Source: Alloprevotella sp. (lineage in GTDB: Bacteria; Bacteroidota; Bacteroidia; Bacteroidales; Muribaculaceae). Taken from it: a stretch of DNA of 37,187 nucleotides. The first letter of the stretch is position 1; each line of letters opens with the position of its first letter. The position numbers and the translations under genes are program-made. The notes beneath the pieces were generated by a model, which had not been told where the DNA came from, searched no databases, and saw only the letters and a program-made list of their open reading frames with translations. Of this stretch, positions 25,787-35,424 are shown one piece after another. The stretch is taken from contig JAMPIE010000020.1 in NCBI GenBank assembly GCA_023663135.1, positions 1 to 37,187 on the forward strand. Reading direction: 5' to 3'.

Positions 25787-27001
25787 ATGAAAATATTGCG
25801 ATATATCACTGTGGCTCTGACCATTGCAGCCCTCTCAAGCTGCGGCGGCCGAGGCCACGAGGGTCATGACGACCACGAGGGCCACGAAGCCCACGAGCAT
25901 AGCGACGAGCATGACCATGACCACGAAGGCCATGCCGACCACGAGGGTCACGACGACCACGACCACGAAGGCCATGCCGCCGACGAGATTATCCTCTCAC
26001 CCGAGAAGGCCCGAGCTGCCGGAGTGACGATTGACACCGCCGCAGCCGCCCGATTTACTGATGTCATCAAGTGCGCCGGCCGCGTGATGCCCGCCTCCGG
26101 CGCCGAGGGCACTGTCTCAGCCACGGTGGGTGGCATTGTCCGCCTCGCCCGCGGATGGAGCGAGGGGATGCCGATAAGCCGCGGCGCGGCCGTGGCCACT
26201 CTCACCACCGCTTCGCTCCCGGGCGGCGATGTCAGCGCTTTGGCTCGCTCGGAGTATGAGCGCGCCAAAGAGGCCTGGGAGCGCGCCCAAGCTCTCATCG
26301 ACGACCGCATCATCACTCGCGATGAATATCAGGCCGCCAAGGCCGAATATGACCGTGCCCGCCTGGCCGTCGAGGCCGTAGGCAAGGGGGGCGGTCGCGG
26401 TGTCACCGTCACTGCCCCCACCGGCGGATATGTAAAGCAGCTCCTTGTCACCGACGGCGAGTATGCCGAGGTGGGGCGCCCCCTGATGACCATCACCCAA
26501 AACCGCCATCTCTACCTCCGCGCCGACGTCCCGGAGCGTTATTACCGACGTCTCCCTCAGGTGAGCGGGGCGCGCTTCTCCACCGCCGCCTCCGATGAGG
26601 TCTACGACATCGACGAGCTCGGAGGGCGCGTCGTGGCCCGCGGTCGCAACGGCTCGGCTGAGTCCTCGGCCTTCGTCCCCATCACCTTTGAGTTTGACAA
26701 TCGCGCCGACATCCTCCCCGACAGCTACGCCGAGGTCTACCTCCTCTCATCCCCACGCGAGGGGGTGGTGTCGGTGCCTCTGACAGCCTTGACCGAGGAG
26801 CAGGGGGTCAATTACGTCTATATCCGCGTAGACGAGGAGGGTTACACCCGGCGCGAGGTGAAGACCGGCGCCTCCGACGGCCGCCGCGTGGAGATTATCT
26901 CCGGTCTACGCCCCGGGGAGGAATATGTTTCTTCCGGCGCCATCCATGTGAAGCTCGCCGGCGCCGGCAAGGCCATCCCGGGCCACACCCACAATCATTG
27001 A
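25787..27001 (+). CDS. Metal efflux RND periplasmic adaptor (CusB/CzcB type), His-rich lipoprotein
   Basis: The frame opens at 25703, but the ATG at 25787 begins a lipoprotein signal (MKILRYITVALTIAALSSC) with Cys19 as lipid site; the product has 404 residues. Residues about 22-64 are a His/Asp/Glu-rich stretch of repeated HEGH/DHEGH units, likely to bind divalent metal ions. The rest is membrane-fusion-protein architecture: barrel-sandwich halves (VGGIVRLARGWSEGMPISRG and VTAPTGGYVKQLLVTDGEYAEVG) around a helical hairpin near 145-200, then a beta-barrel domain with VPERYYRRL and VPLTALTEEQGVNYVYI. It joins the pump to an outer-membrane channel. It ends 25 bp before the pump gene. No channel gene is found nearby. 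Confidence 0.9.
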   Translation: MKILRYITVALTIAALSSCGGRGHEGHDDHEGHEAHEHSDEHDHDHEGHADHEGHDDHDHEGHAADEIILSPEKARAAGVTIDTAAAARFTDVIKCAGRVMPASGAEGTVSATVGGIVRLARGWSEGMPISRGAAVATLTTASLPGGDVSALARSEYERAKEAWERAQALIDDRIITRDEYQAAKAEYDRARLAVEAVGKGGGRGVTVTAPTGGYVKQLLVTDGEYAEVGRPLMTITQNRHLYLRADVPERYYRRLPQVSGARFSTAASDEVYDIDELGGRVVARGRNGSAESSAFVPITFEFDNRADILPDSYAEVYLLSSPREGVVSVPLTALTEEQGVNYVYIRVDEEGYTRREVKTGASDGRRVEIISGLRPGEEYVSSGAIHVKLAGAGKAIPGHTHNH

Positions 27002-27026
27002 CCCATCCCCCATTCATCCGCTTGCC

Positions 27027-30000
27027 ATGCTTAATAAGATAATAGCCTTTGCGTTGCGCAATCGCCTGCTCATCCTGGCCGCCGCAGTAATCCTCACCGT
27101 GGCCGGCATCTGGGCCGCGCGACATGCCGAGATAGATGTGTTTCCCGACCTCAACGCTCCGACGGTGGTGGTGATGACAGAGGCTCCGGGGATGGCTCCG
27201 GAGGAGGTGGAGCAGCTTGTCACCTTCCCCATCGAGACTGCCGTCAACGGCGCCACGGGGGTACGCCGTGTCCGCTCCTCTTCCACCACCGGCTTCTCTG
27301 TCGTGTGGGTGGAATTTGACTGGGGCACTGACATCTACCTCGACCGCCAGATTGTGTCGGAGAAGCTTGCTGCCATTGGCGAGTCACTTCCCCCGACAGT
27401 GGGTGTTCCAACCCTCGGCCCACAGTCGTCGATTCTTGGCGAGCTGCTCATAGTGGGCCTCACGGCCGACTCTACCTCGATGCTCGACCTGCGCACTCTC
27501 GCCGACTGGACCATCCGCCCCCGCCTGCTCTCGACGGGCGGCGTGGCTCAGGTGAGCGTCATCGGCGGCGATCTCAAGGAATATCAGATACTCCTCTCCC
27601 CCGAGCGTATGCGCCATTACGGGGTGAGCCTCTCTGAGGCGATGGAGGCCACCCGAGGCATGAACCGCAACACCTCCGGCGGCGTAATATATGAGTATGG
27701 CAATGAATATATTGTCCGTGGCGTGGCCTCTCCCGATGCCATTGGCCGCATCTCGAGCGGCGTAGTAAAGTCGGGTCCCGAGGGGATTGTCACCATTGCC
27801 GACATTGCCGAAGTCTCCGTCGGGGCACAGACACCCAAGCTCGGCGTGGCCTCTGAGAGAGGCAAGGATGCAGTGCTCCTCACCGTCACCAAGCAGCCCC
27901 GGACCGGCACTATTGAGCTCACCGAGGATATCGAAGCCGCCCTCTCCGACCTCCAAAAGAGCCTCCCGGCCGACGTCCATGTCTCTACCGATATCTTCCG
28001 CCAGTCAACCTTCATCGAGAGCTCGGTGAGCAATGTCAAGACCTCGCTCCTCGAGGGTGCCGTCTTTGTGGTGATTGTGCTCTTCCTCTTCCTGGCCAAT
28101 GTGCGGACCACCGTCATCTCCCTCGTCACCATCCCGCTCTCGCTCCTGGTGAGCATCATCGTGCTCCATCTCTTTGGCCAAAGCCTCAACACCATGAGCC
28201 TCGGCGGCATGGCCATAGCCATAGGCTCACTCGTCGACGATGCCATTGTCGATGTGGAGAATGTCTGGCGGCGGATGCGCGAAAATCGCCTCCGCCCCGA
28301 GGGGGAGCGCGACACGACTCTCCGCGTGGTCTACGATGCCTCGCGCGAGGTGAGGATGCCTATCCTCAATTCCACTCTCATCATCATTGTCTCTTTCCTC
28401 CCCCTCTTCTTCCTCAGCGGCATGGAGGGGCGCATGCTCATCCCCTTGGGCGTGGCCTTCATCGTGGCTCTGCTGGCCTCCACCGCCGTGGCTCTCACTC
28501 TCACTCCCGTGCTCTGCTCTTATCTCCTCGGCCGCGAGGCTAAGGGGAAGCAATCCGAGACAATGGACCCCGACGGCATTCTCCCCAAGGAGGCTTTTGT
28601 CACTCGCTGGCTCCGCAAGCGCTATTCTCGCGCCCTGTCATGGGCCATTGGCCATGGCCGTGCCATCATCATCGTGGCTGTGGCTCTCTTCATTGGCGCC
28701 CTGGGTCTCTTCTTCACCCTTGGCCACTCTTTCCTCCCCCCCTTCAACGAGGGTTCGTTTACCATCAACGTGAGCTCCATGCCCGGCATCTCGCTCGAGG
28801 AGAGCGAGCGCATCGGCCGCCACGCCGAGGAGCTGCTGCTCCAGGTGCCTGAGATCCAGACGGTGGCGCGCAAGACCGGCCGTGCCGAGCTCGACGAGCA
28901 TGCCTTGGGGGTCAATGTCTCTGAGATTGAGGCTCCCTTTGTGCTCAATGGCCGTAGCCATGAGCAGCTGCTCGCCGACGTCCGCTCCCGTCTCTCTTCC
29001 ATCGTCGGGGCCAACATTGAGATTGGACAGCCCATCTCCCACCGCATCGACGCCATGCTCTCGGGCACTCAGGCCGCCATCGCCATCAAGATCTTTGGCG
29101 ACGACCTCAACCGACTCTTTTCCATCGGCAACAAGGTCAAGGATGCCATTGCGGGCATCGACGGGGTGGCCGACCTCAATGTGGAGCAGCAGATTGAGCG
29201 CCCCGAGCTGAAAATTGTGCCCAAGCCTGAGCTCATGGCCCGCTATGGCGTCAGCGAGCCGGCCCTCAACGAGGCCATCTCCGTGCTCCTTGCCGGCGAG
29301 GCGGTGAGCCAGGTCTATGAGGGAAACCGCAGCTTCAACTTAGTGGTACGCGCCGCCCCCGATAGCCGCGCATCGGCCGAGGCGCTACGCAATCTCCTTA
29401 TCGACACGCCATCCGATGGCAAGGTGCCGCTGAGCAATCTGGCCGAGGTGGTCTCTTCGTCCGGGCCCAACACTATCAACCGCGAAAACGTTGGGCGCAA
29501 GATTGTGGTGAGCGCCAATGCCTCAGGACGCGACATCCGCTCGGTGGTCAACGACATCCGCGACCGCATCGACCGGACTGTCGACCTCCCCGAAGGCTAT
29601 CACATCGAGTATGGCGGCCAGTTTGAGAGCGAACAAGCTGCCTCGCGCATCCTGCTCCTGACCTCCCTGGCCTCCATCCTGGTCATCTTCCTGCTGCTCT
29701 ACATGCAGTTTCGCAACGCTGTGGAGAGCGGTGTGATTCTGCTCAATCTCCCCTTTGCTCTCATCGGCGGTGTCATTGTGCTCGCGTGTGGCAGTGGGGT
29801 GGTGTCAATCCCGGCAATCATCGGCTTCATCTCGCTCTTCGGCATCGCCACACGCAACGGCATGCTGCTCATCACCCGCTACAACAACCTCCGGCTCGAC
29901 GAAGGCCTTTCGCTCGACGAGGCCGTGGCCAAGGGCTCCGTTGACCGTCTCAACCCCATCTTGATGACGGCTCTCACCTCGGCCTTGGCACTGGTGCCAC

Positions 30001-30170
30001 TGGTGATGCGCGGACACCTTCCCGGCAACGAGATCCAGAGCCCCATGGCTGCGGTGATTCTCGGCGGACTCGTCTCCTCGACGCTCCTCAACGCCTTCAT
30101 CATCCCCATCGTATACCTCTACATCAACCGCCGCAAGCCCCACAAGCACACTCTCTCCCACGATGAATAA
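27027..30170 (+). CDS. Heavy-metal efflux RND pump (CusA/CzcA family)
   Basis: The product of 1047 residues has the full RND layout: TM1 at about 12-30, a large periplasmic loop, TM2-6 at about 340-490, a second TM region near 535-560, a second periplasmic loop, and TM8-12 at about 870-1035. The heavy-metal signature around residues 400-412 (GSLVDDAIVDVENVW) carries the acidic residues needed for proton coupling. ARHAEIDVFPDLNAPTVVVMTEAPGM near the start is typical. It would expel Cu, Ag, Zn, Co or Cd; the ion cannot be assigned. It follows its adaptor by 25 bp. Confidence 0.93.
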   Translation: MLNKIIAFALRNRLLILAAAVILTVAGIWAARHAEIDVFPDLNAPTVVVMTEAPGMAPEEVEQLVTFPIETAVNGATGVRRVRSSSTTGFSVVWVEFDWGTDIYLDRQIVSEKLAAIGESLPPTVGVPTLGPQSSILGELLIVGLTADSTSMLDLRTLADWTIRPRLLSTGGVAQVSVIGGDLKEYQILLSPERMRHYGVSLSEAMEATRGMNRNTSGGVIYEYGNEYIVRGVASPDAIGRISSGVVKSGPEGIVTIADIAEVSVGAQTPKLGVASERGKDAVLLTVTKQPRTGTIELTEDIEAALSDLQKSLPADVHVSTDIFRQSTFIESSVSNVKTSLLEGAVFVVIVLFLFLANVRTTVISLVTIPLSLLVSIIVLHLFGQSLNTMSLGGMAIAIGSLVDDAIVDVENVWRRMRENRLRPEGERDTTLRVVYDASREVRMPILNSTLIIIVSFLPLFFLSGMEGRMLIPLGVAFIVALLASTAVALTLTPVLCSYLLGREAKGKQSETMDPDGILPKEAFVTRWLRKRYSRALSWAIGHGRAIIIVAVALFIGALGLFFTLGHSFLPPFNEGSFTINVSSMPGISLEESERIGRHAEELLLQVPEIQTVARKTGRAELDEHALGVNVSEIEAPFVLNGRSHEQLLADVRSRLSSIVGANIEIGQPISHRIDAMLSGTQAAIAIKIFGDDLNRLFSIGNKVKDAIAGIDGVADLNVEQQIERPELKIVPKPELMARYGVSEPALNEAISVLLAGEAVSQVYEGNRSFNLVVRAAPDSRASAEALRNLLIDTPSDGKVPLSNLAEVVSSSGPNTINRENVGRKIVVSANASGRDIRSVVNDIRDRIDRTVDLPEGYHIEYGGQFESEQAASRILLLTSLASILVIFLLLYMQFRNAVESGVILLNLPFALIGGVIVLACGSGVVSIPAIIGFISLFGIATRNGMLLITRYNNLRLDEGLSLDEAVAKGSVDRLNPILMTALTSALALVPLVMRGHLPGNEIQSPMAAVILGGLVSSTLLNAFIIPIVYLYINRRKPHKHTLSHDE

Positions 30171-30208
30171 CAGCGACTCTCTACCATGCGACAAAAAAGT
30201 CCATAAGC

Positions 30209-30261
30209 TGTCCTAAATTTCAGGACAATATTTACTATTTTTGTCCCCAAATTTAGGACAA
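30209..30261 (+). promoter_or_regulatory. Twin palindromic operators over the ATPase promoter
   Basis: Palindrome 1 is TGTCCTAAATTTCAGGACA at 30209-30227. Palindrome 2, TTGTCC-N9-GGACAA, is at 30241-30261 and ends one base before the ATG at 30263. Their centres are about 33 bp apart, three helical turns. Each unit is followed by AATAT, so they are also direct repeats. A -7 box TATTTTTG (30236-30243) lies between and overlaps palindrome 2. The layout suggests a dimeric repressor, maybe autoregulation, but no regulator is encoded next to it. Confidence 0.6.
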
Positions 30262-30262
30262 T

Positions 30263-31567
30263 ATGGATAAGCTATATATAAAATCACAGATAGCGATGCG
30301 TCAGTCAGAGTTTCCGGCCGACTTAATAAGACGTGAGCACCCTTTGCCAGTCGGCGGAAATAAGATTGTAACCATTCCGGGGGTAAGGCGCTGTGGCAAG
30401 TCTTCCAAAATGGAAATTGTGGTGAATGACCTTATGATGCAAGGTGTTGACAGAGAACACATCCTATGGGTCAGCTTTGATGATGAGCGTCTGGCAAGAA
30501 TGAAATCAGACGAACTCAACCATATAATAGAGGCATATCGAGAGATGTACCCTGACATTGTAATCTCTGATGTGTATATGTTCTTTGATGAGATACAACT
30601 TATCGAAGGATGGGAATATTTTGTTATGCGACTTTACAAGCACTATTCCAAAAACATATACATAAGCGGCAGCAACGCGACAATGCTCAGTTCTGAGCTC
30701 AAGTCTGCTCTGCGAGGCTGGCCGGTAGAAGAGGAGACGTTACCTCTATCATTTCGTGAATACTGCGAATTTAAGGGTGTCAACGCCGATAGTTGGCTGG
30801 AACCCGACCTTGCATTAATGCGCAATGCCTTTTTCTCCTATAATAATGAGGGCGGCTTTCCCGAAGTGGTGCTGACAGATAATCCCCTACATAAAGCCAA
30901 AATCCTGCAAGGCTATTTCGACACAATGCTCCTTAAAGATTTAGTAGAGCATTATAATTTGTCAAACATAGAGGCGCTGCGCTACTTTCTGAAACGTATT
31001 ATGGCAAATCTCACAAAGCCGACATCAATACGGGCAATTCATGGAGATATAAAATCACGCGGAGTGAAAGTAAGTAAAGACAATCTCTATGATTGGGCCG
31101 GCTATGCGTGTGACATATTCATTTTTATGCGCATTCTCAATTACAGCAAGTCTCTCCAAAAAACGGAAAACTCGCAACCAAAATATTATTGTATCGACAA
31201 TGGGCTGAGAGATGCAGTGCTTTTGCCACAAGCCAATGATGACGGCAAAAAGCTTGAAAATACGGTTTTTCTACAGCTTTATCGCCAGCGTACACCCATT
31301 GATAAGATATATTATTACCAAGGCAAAGGCGAATGTGATTTTGTTGTTCAGCGAGGTTCTGAAATCGTCCAACTTATACAGGTCTCATGGGATATGAGCG
31401 ATGAGGATACACGTAAAAGGGAAATCAATGGCATTTTAGAAGCTTCTGCCGTTACAAACTGCGATAATCTTCTGATAATTACCGCTGACCGCCTTGAAGA
31501 TATATCTACAGACACAGGCAAGACAATACACGTGATTCCTGCATGGCGATGGCTTCTAAAGAAATAG
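30263..31567 (+). CDS. AAA-type ATPase with DUF4143 domain
   Basis: The product has 434 residues. The Walker A motif GVRRCGKS starts at residue 40 and Walker B VYMFFDEIQ ends with Asp109/Glu110; these belong to the AAA_14 family. The C-terminal half (about 190-380) matches the DUF4143 type, ending in a nuclease-like core pattern (GKGECDFVVQ and LIQVSW). Such genes are abundant and mobile in Bacteroidales; the role is not established. Base use is clearly more A/T-rich than all neighbours, so it was probably acquired by transfer. Two operator-like palindromes sit immediately upstream. It splits the metal efflux genes from the sialidase. Confidence 0.85.
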   Translation: MDKLYIKSQIAMRQSEFPADLIRREHPLPVGGNKIVTIPGVRRCGKSSKMEIVVNDLMMQGVDREHILWVSFDDERLARMKSDELNHIIEAYREMYPDIVISDVYMFFDEIQLIEGWEYFVMRLYKHYSKNIYISGSNATMLSSELKSALRGWPVEEETLPLSFREYCEFKGVNADSWLEPDLALMRNAFFSYNNEGGFPEVVLTDNPLHKAKILQGYFDTMLLKDLVEHYNLSNIEALRYFLKRIMANLTKPTSIRAIHGDIKSRGVKVSKDNLYDWAGYACDIFIFMRILNYSKSLQKTENSQPKYYCIDNGLRDAVLLPQANDDGKKLENTVFLQLYRQRTPIDKIYYYQGKGECDFVVQRGSEIVQLIQVSWDMSDEDTRKREINGILEASAVTNCDNLLIITADRLEDISTDTGKTIHVIPAWRWLLKK

Positions 31568-31631
31568 TTGGTAAACAAATACGACGCATTTGCTCGCAAG
31601 TTTCGCAAAATTTTTCAGTTTTGCCTCTATT

Positions 31632-31663
31632 TTTGCGTAATTGGGCGGAATTGATTACCTTTG
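31632..31663 (+). promoter_or_regulatory. Promoter of the sialidase gene
   Basis: TTTG (31632-31635) is followed after 20 bases by TACCTTTG (31656-31663). The start near 31670 leaves a leader of about 66 bases to the ATG at 31736. Confidence 0.75.
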
Positions 31664-31735
31664 CGTGGCTCGGTGTCTACCATCGCTTCCATTACACAAA
31701 ATTATTATTCAAACAAATACCTTAACTATCTTTCC

Positions 31736-34700
31736 ATGAAGAAATTTTACTCCGCATTGACGGCGTTGATTGTCTGCATCCTCGCGGCTATCCCCGCGGC
31801 TCTCGTCGCCGCCGCCGGCGGCGACGGCGCAGTGACCATCGATGCCAATCAGTCAACCGGCTCTCTCTCCGGCACGGGAAATTACCATGGCACATGGACT
31901 TCAACCCAGACCTCCCCACAGTTTACCATCAAGTCCGGCGACGGCTCGGTTAACAATATGCAGTTTGGCAACGGCCATATCCTCTGCTTTGTAGGCAAAA
32001 ATGCCTCCGGCAAGACTTATACTGTCGCCGCCGGGAACACCCATTATGTGAGCCACGTAAAGCTCGTCATCAAGGATCACAACTCCAACGGCGCTATCAC
32101 CATTGAGATGGGCGGCAAGAAAGTAACACCCTCCGCTGAAGAGCAGACTCTTGAAGCCGACTTCACCGAAAACGCCGCCGCCACTTTCAAGCTCGACGGC
32201 TCAAACACCGGCCTGGAGCTCGTGAAGTGTGAAATCACCGCCAAGCCCAAGAGCAACAGCGGCCCCTCCAATCCCTCTACTCCCATCACCGAGGAGACCA
32301 CCTTCTCCATCAACCGCGCCGACTGCGAGACAAACGGCCTCAACGGCAACAAGTCGTTCTGCCAGACCTACACCTCCTCCACAAACCCCGTAGTGACTCT
32401 CGCCTCCAACGGCAAGGCCAACGGCGGCACCTCCAACAACGGATACTTTGACCTCCGCTCCGGCGGCACTTCCATCACTTGGACCATATCCGTACCCGAC
32501 GGATATGCCATCACCGCCGTCTCTTTTGACTACGCCAACAACGGCTCCGCCTCCACCCTTGAATGTGGCGGCAAGACCTACACCGGCGCCGACGCCGCAC
32601 AGGCCATCTCAATGACCGGCCTGAGCACCACCTCCGTTGCACTGAAAATCACCGAGAGCAACAAGGGAGTGCGCATATCCAACCTCAAGGTGACCGTGAA
32701 GCCCGGCCAGGCCGCCGACGAGCCGGAGACAGGCGGCTACAAGGCCCCGGCAATCCCCGATGAGCTCAAGGTGACCACCCCCGAGCCCGTGGCCTTCGCC
32801 ACCACCGGCGCAGTCAACGGCTCTTTCCCCGCCGACGCCAAATGGTTTGTCGTGGCTCTCAATGGTCGCTCCGTCCCCTACAAGGCCGGCTCTGACCGCA
32901 TCACCCTCAACGGCGAGACCCTCGACTGGACTGACTCCCAGCTCTATTGCATCACCGGCAGTGAGTCTACCGGCTACACCATCTATAACAAAGCCGCCGG
33001 CCCCGGGATGCAGCTCGCATCGCCCAAGACCATGACCGGCGACGGCAAGAACACCTACGCCATCCTCAAGGCTCCCGGCGACGACTCCTACTCCTATCTC
33101 TGGGACATCACCCCCTCCGACAAAATCTCGGGCAAGACCGGCTACTTCATCAGCCAGCACGGCGCCCCCGGCAACGCCATGAACAACAATGCCGGCCAAA
33201 ACATCCTCTCCTTCTGGACTGGAGGCAAGGATGCCGGCTCCACTTTCCTCTTCTACGACAAAGCGCCCAAGGCTCAGACCGCCGAGTATCTCCACGCTCC
33301 ATATATCTTCCCCAACATTGGTCAGGCTCCTTACAATGTTGAATACCGCATCCCCGCCATAGGCGTTGTGGGCGGCGGCCAGCACAAGGGACGCCTCGTG
33401 GCCTTCATCGACCTCCGCAAGAGCGGCGGCGACATCTCTGCCTCCTCCAACACCGACCTCCACTACTCCTACTCCGACGACGGCGGCGTGACCTGGAAAC
33501 ACCCCGACTGGATGCGCGACGCCAACGGCACCCCCGTGTCGCTCTGCAAGCAGGGCGAACGCCTTGAGGATCCTGAGTCGATACGCGACCACTCCTTCTC
33601 CGACCCCTGCTGCGTGGCCGACCGCGAGAGCGGCGAAATCATTGTCATGAGCTGCGCCGGCCGCCCCGAGTCAGGCTTCGGCTTCTGGGGTTCCCGCTAC
33701 CCCGGCAAGTATCGCCAGGAGATTGCCCGATGGTTCTCCCACGACGGCGGCGACACCTGGACCAAGACCGACTATGACCTCACCGAGCGTGTCTACGGCG
33801 AACTCCTCGCAGGTGCTTACGACGGCCAAGGCATCGACGGCATGTTTATCGGCTCCGGCAAGATCCATCAGAGCCGCCACGTGAAGGTGGGCAAGTACTG
33901 GCGTCTCTATGCCGCCCTCTCCACTCAGATTAACGGCGGACGTCCCACCCTCAACTATGTCATATACTCCGACGACTTCGGTCGCACCTGGGATCTTCTT
34001 GGTCACGACGCCACCAAGCCCGCTGTCAGCACCAACGCTGACGAGCCCAAGGTTGAAGAGCTCCCCGATGGCTCCGTTACTCTCATTGCCCGCGGAAACG
34101 GCGGCAACCGCAACTACAACATCTTCACCTTCACCGATGTGAAGGGTGGCTACGGCTCATGGGGCGAGGTTGCCAACCGCAACATCCTCGGTCAGTTCAT
34201 CAACGCCTGCAACGGCGAGCCTCTGATGGTGCCCGCCATCCAGAAGTCGACCGGCGAGAAGTGCTATGTCCTCCTCCAGTCCATCCCCTTCAGCGGCTCT
34301 CGCGAGAATGTGTCTATCGCCTACAAGAAGATTGGAGCTCCCGGCGAATGGGACACCCCCGCCAAGCTCGGCGAAAATTGGGAGGGTCGCTACCAGGTGT
34401 CTTACACCTCCTCAACCTACTCAACAATGGCACAGATGCCCGACGGCCACATCGCATTCTTCTTCGAGGAAAGCCCCTGGGGCAGGATTTGCGGCGTGTT
34501 CTACAACTTCACCCTCTCCCAGATCACCGACGGCGCTTATGAGTATACCCCCGACACCGACGGGGCCATCTCCAAGGCTCTCGTTGGCGATTACGACGCT
34601 CTCTTTGAGAGCCGAAAGGAGCTCTTTGACGCTCTCCTCGCCTCTGACTGCAAGTATGTGGGTCAGCTCGCCCCCTCGACCCTCAACGCCCTCAAGCCTC

Positions 34701-35398
34701 TCATCAACGAGTATTACTCCACCCGCTCCATCGAGACCCTCAAGCAGATCGACAAGATGATCTCCGGCACCCGCGACATGATCGGCATCGCCGACGGCGC
34801 CGTCTACCGCATGGTCAACACTGAGCGCGGCAATCAGGGCGCGACACCATACTATATGTCGCTCGACGACAAGAACCAGCTCAACGCCACCACCACCGCC
34901 TCCGACGCTTGCGACTGGACTTTCGTGCCCACCTCCCCCGCCGGTCGCGGCGCCACACATATGGAACAGTTCTACATCAAGCATGTGAAGACCGGACGCT
35001 ATGTATGCGCCACCGGCGCCAATGAGACCCGCATCGCCACTGCCGAGACCACCGACGAGGCCGCCATCTATGAGCTCATCACCGGCGCCGACGGCAAGAG
35101 CGCCCTGATGTGCACCACCCCCACCGGCGGCAACCGTGGCCTCCACCTGGCCGGCGACAACAACCGCGTGGTGCCCTGGACCAACTCCGGCTCCCCCGCC
35201 ACCTACTGGTATATCGCCCCCGATGATGTAGAGAAGGCCACCGTGACAGGCATCAACGGCGTTGAGACCGACAACGACGCCGCCTCTGCCGCCCCCGAGC
35301 AGTTCTTCGACATCTACGGTCGTCGCGTCAACGACGATGCCCTCCGCCCCGGCAACCTTTACATCTCAAACAAGGGCCGCAAGTTTATCGCTCGCTAA
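31736..35398 (+). CDS. Large modular exo-alpha-sialidase (GH33)
   Basis: The frame opens at 31661, inside the promoter, so the ATG at 31736 with its signal peptide (MKKFYSALTALIVCILAAIP) is chosen; the product has 1220 residues. Residues about 30-170 and 185-345 are two related beta-sandwich-like modules. A further domain (about 365-520) precedes the catalytic propeller (about 525-920). There the YRIP motif starts at Tyr537, and Asp-boxes lie near 580 (SDDGGVTW), 667 (SHDGGDTW) and 745 (SDDFGRTW). A helical stretch near 945-1010 follows, then a beta-trefoil-like module (about 1020-1165) and a sorting-type tail ending GRRVNDDALRPGNLYISNKG. It would release terminal sialic acids from mucin or other glycans outside the cell. 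Confidence 0.92.
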   Translation: MKKFYSALTALIVCILAAIPAALVAAAGGDGAVTIDANQSTGSLSGTGNYHGTWTSTQTSPQFTIKSGDGSVNNMQFGNGHILCFVGKNASGKTYTVAAGNTHYVSHVKLVIKDHNSNGAITIEMGGKKVTPSAEEQTLEADFTENAAATFKLDGSNTGLELVKCEITAKPKSNSGPSNPSTPITEETTFSINRADCETNGLNGNKSFCQTYTSSTNPVVTLASNGKANGGTSNNGYFDLRSGGTSITWTISVPDGYAITAVSFDYANNGSASTLECGGKTYTGADAAQAISMTGLSTTSVALKITESNKGVRISNLKVTVKPGQAADEPETGGYKAPAIPDELKVTTPEPVAFATTGAVNGSFPADAKWFVVALNGRSVPYKAGSDRITLNGETLDWTDSQLYCITGSESTGYTIYNKAAGPGMQLASPKTMTGDGKNTYAILKAPGDDSYSYLWDITPSDKISGKTGYFISQHGAPGNAMNNNAGQNILSFWTGGKDAGSTFLFYDKAPKAQTAEYLHAPYIFPNIGQAPYNVEYRIPAIGVVGGGQHKGRLVAFIDLRKSGGDISASSNTDLHYSYSDDGGVTWKHPDWMRDANGTPVSLCKQGERLEDPESIRDHSFSDPCCVADRESGEIIVMSCAGRPESGFGFWGSRYPGKYRQEIARWFSHDGGDTWTKTDYDLTERVYGELLAGAYDGQGIDGMFIGSGKIHQSRHVKVGKYWRLYAALSTQINGGRPTLNYVIYSDDFGRTWDLLGHDATKPAVSTNADEPKVEELPDGSVTLIARGNGGNRNYNIFTFTDVKGGYGSWGEVANRNILGQFINACNGEPLMVPAIQKSTGEKCYVLLQSIPFSGSRENVSIAYKKIGAPGEWDTPAKLGENWEGRYQVSYTSSTYSTMAQMPDGHIAFFFEESPWGRICGVFYNFTLSQITDGAYEYTPDTDGAISKALVGDYDALFESRKELFDALLASDCKYVGQLAPSTLNALKPLINEYYSTRSIETLKQIDKMISGTRDMIGIADGAVYRMVNTERGNQGATPYYMSLDDKNQLNATTTASDACDWTFVPTSPAGRGATHMEQFYIKHVKTGRYVCATGANETRIATAETTDEAAIYELITGADGKSALMCTTPTGGNRGLHLAGDNNRVVPWTNSGSPATYWYIAPDDVEKATVTGINGVETDNDAASAAPEQFFDIYGRRVNDDALRPGNLYISNKGRKFIAR

Positions 35399-35424
35399 CC
35401 CTTATTGACAAACCCCTCATATCT

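Noticed and set aside
31560..31590. Possible fourth fold-back element, from AGTTGGTAAA after the ATPase gene
   Set aside because: Only about ten bases match; no right end, central palindrome or TAA flanks are found.
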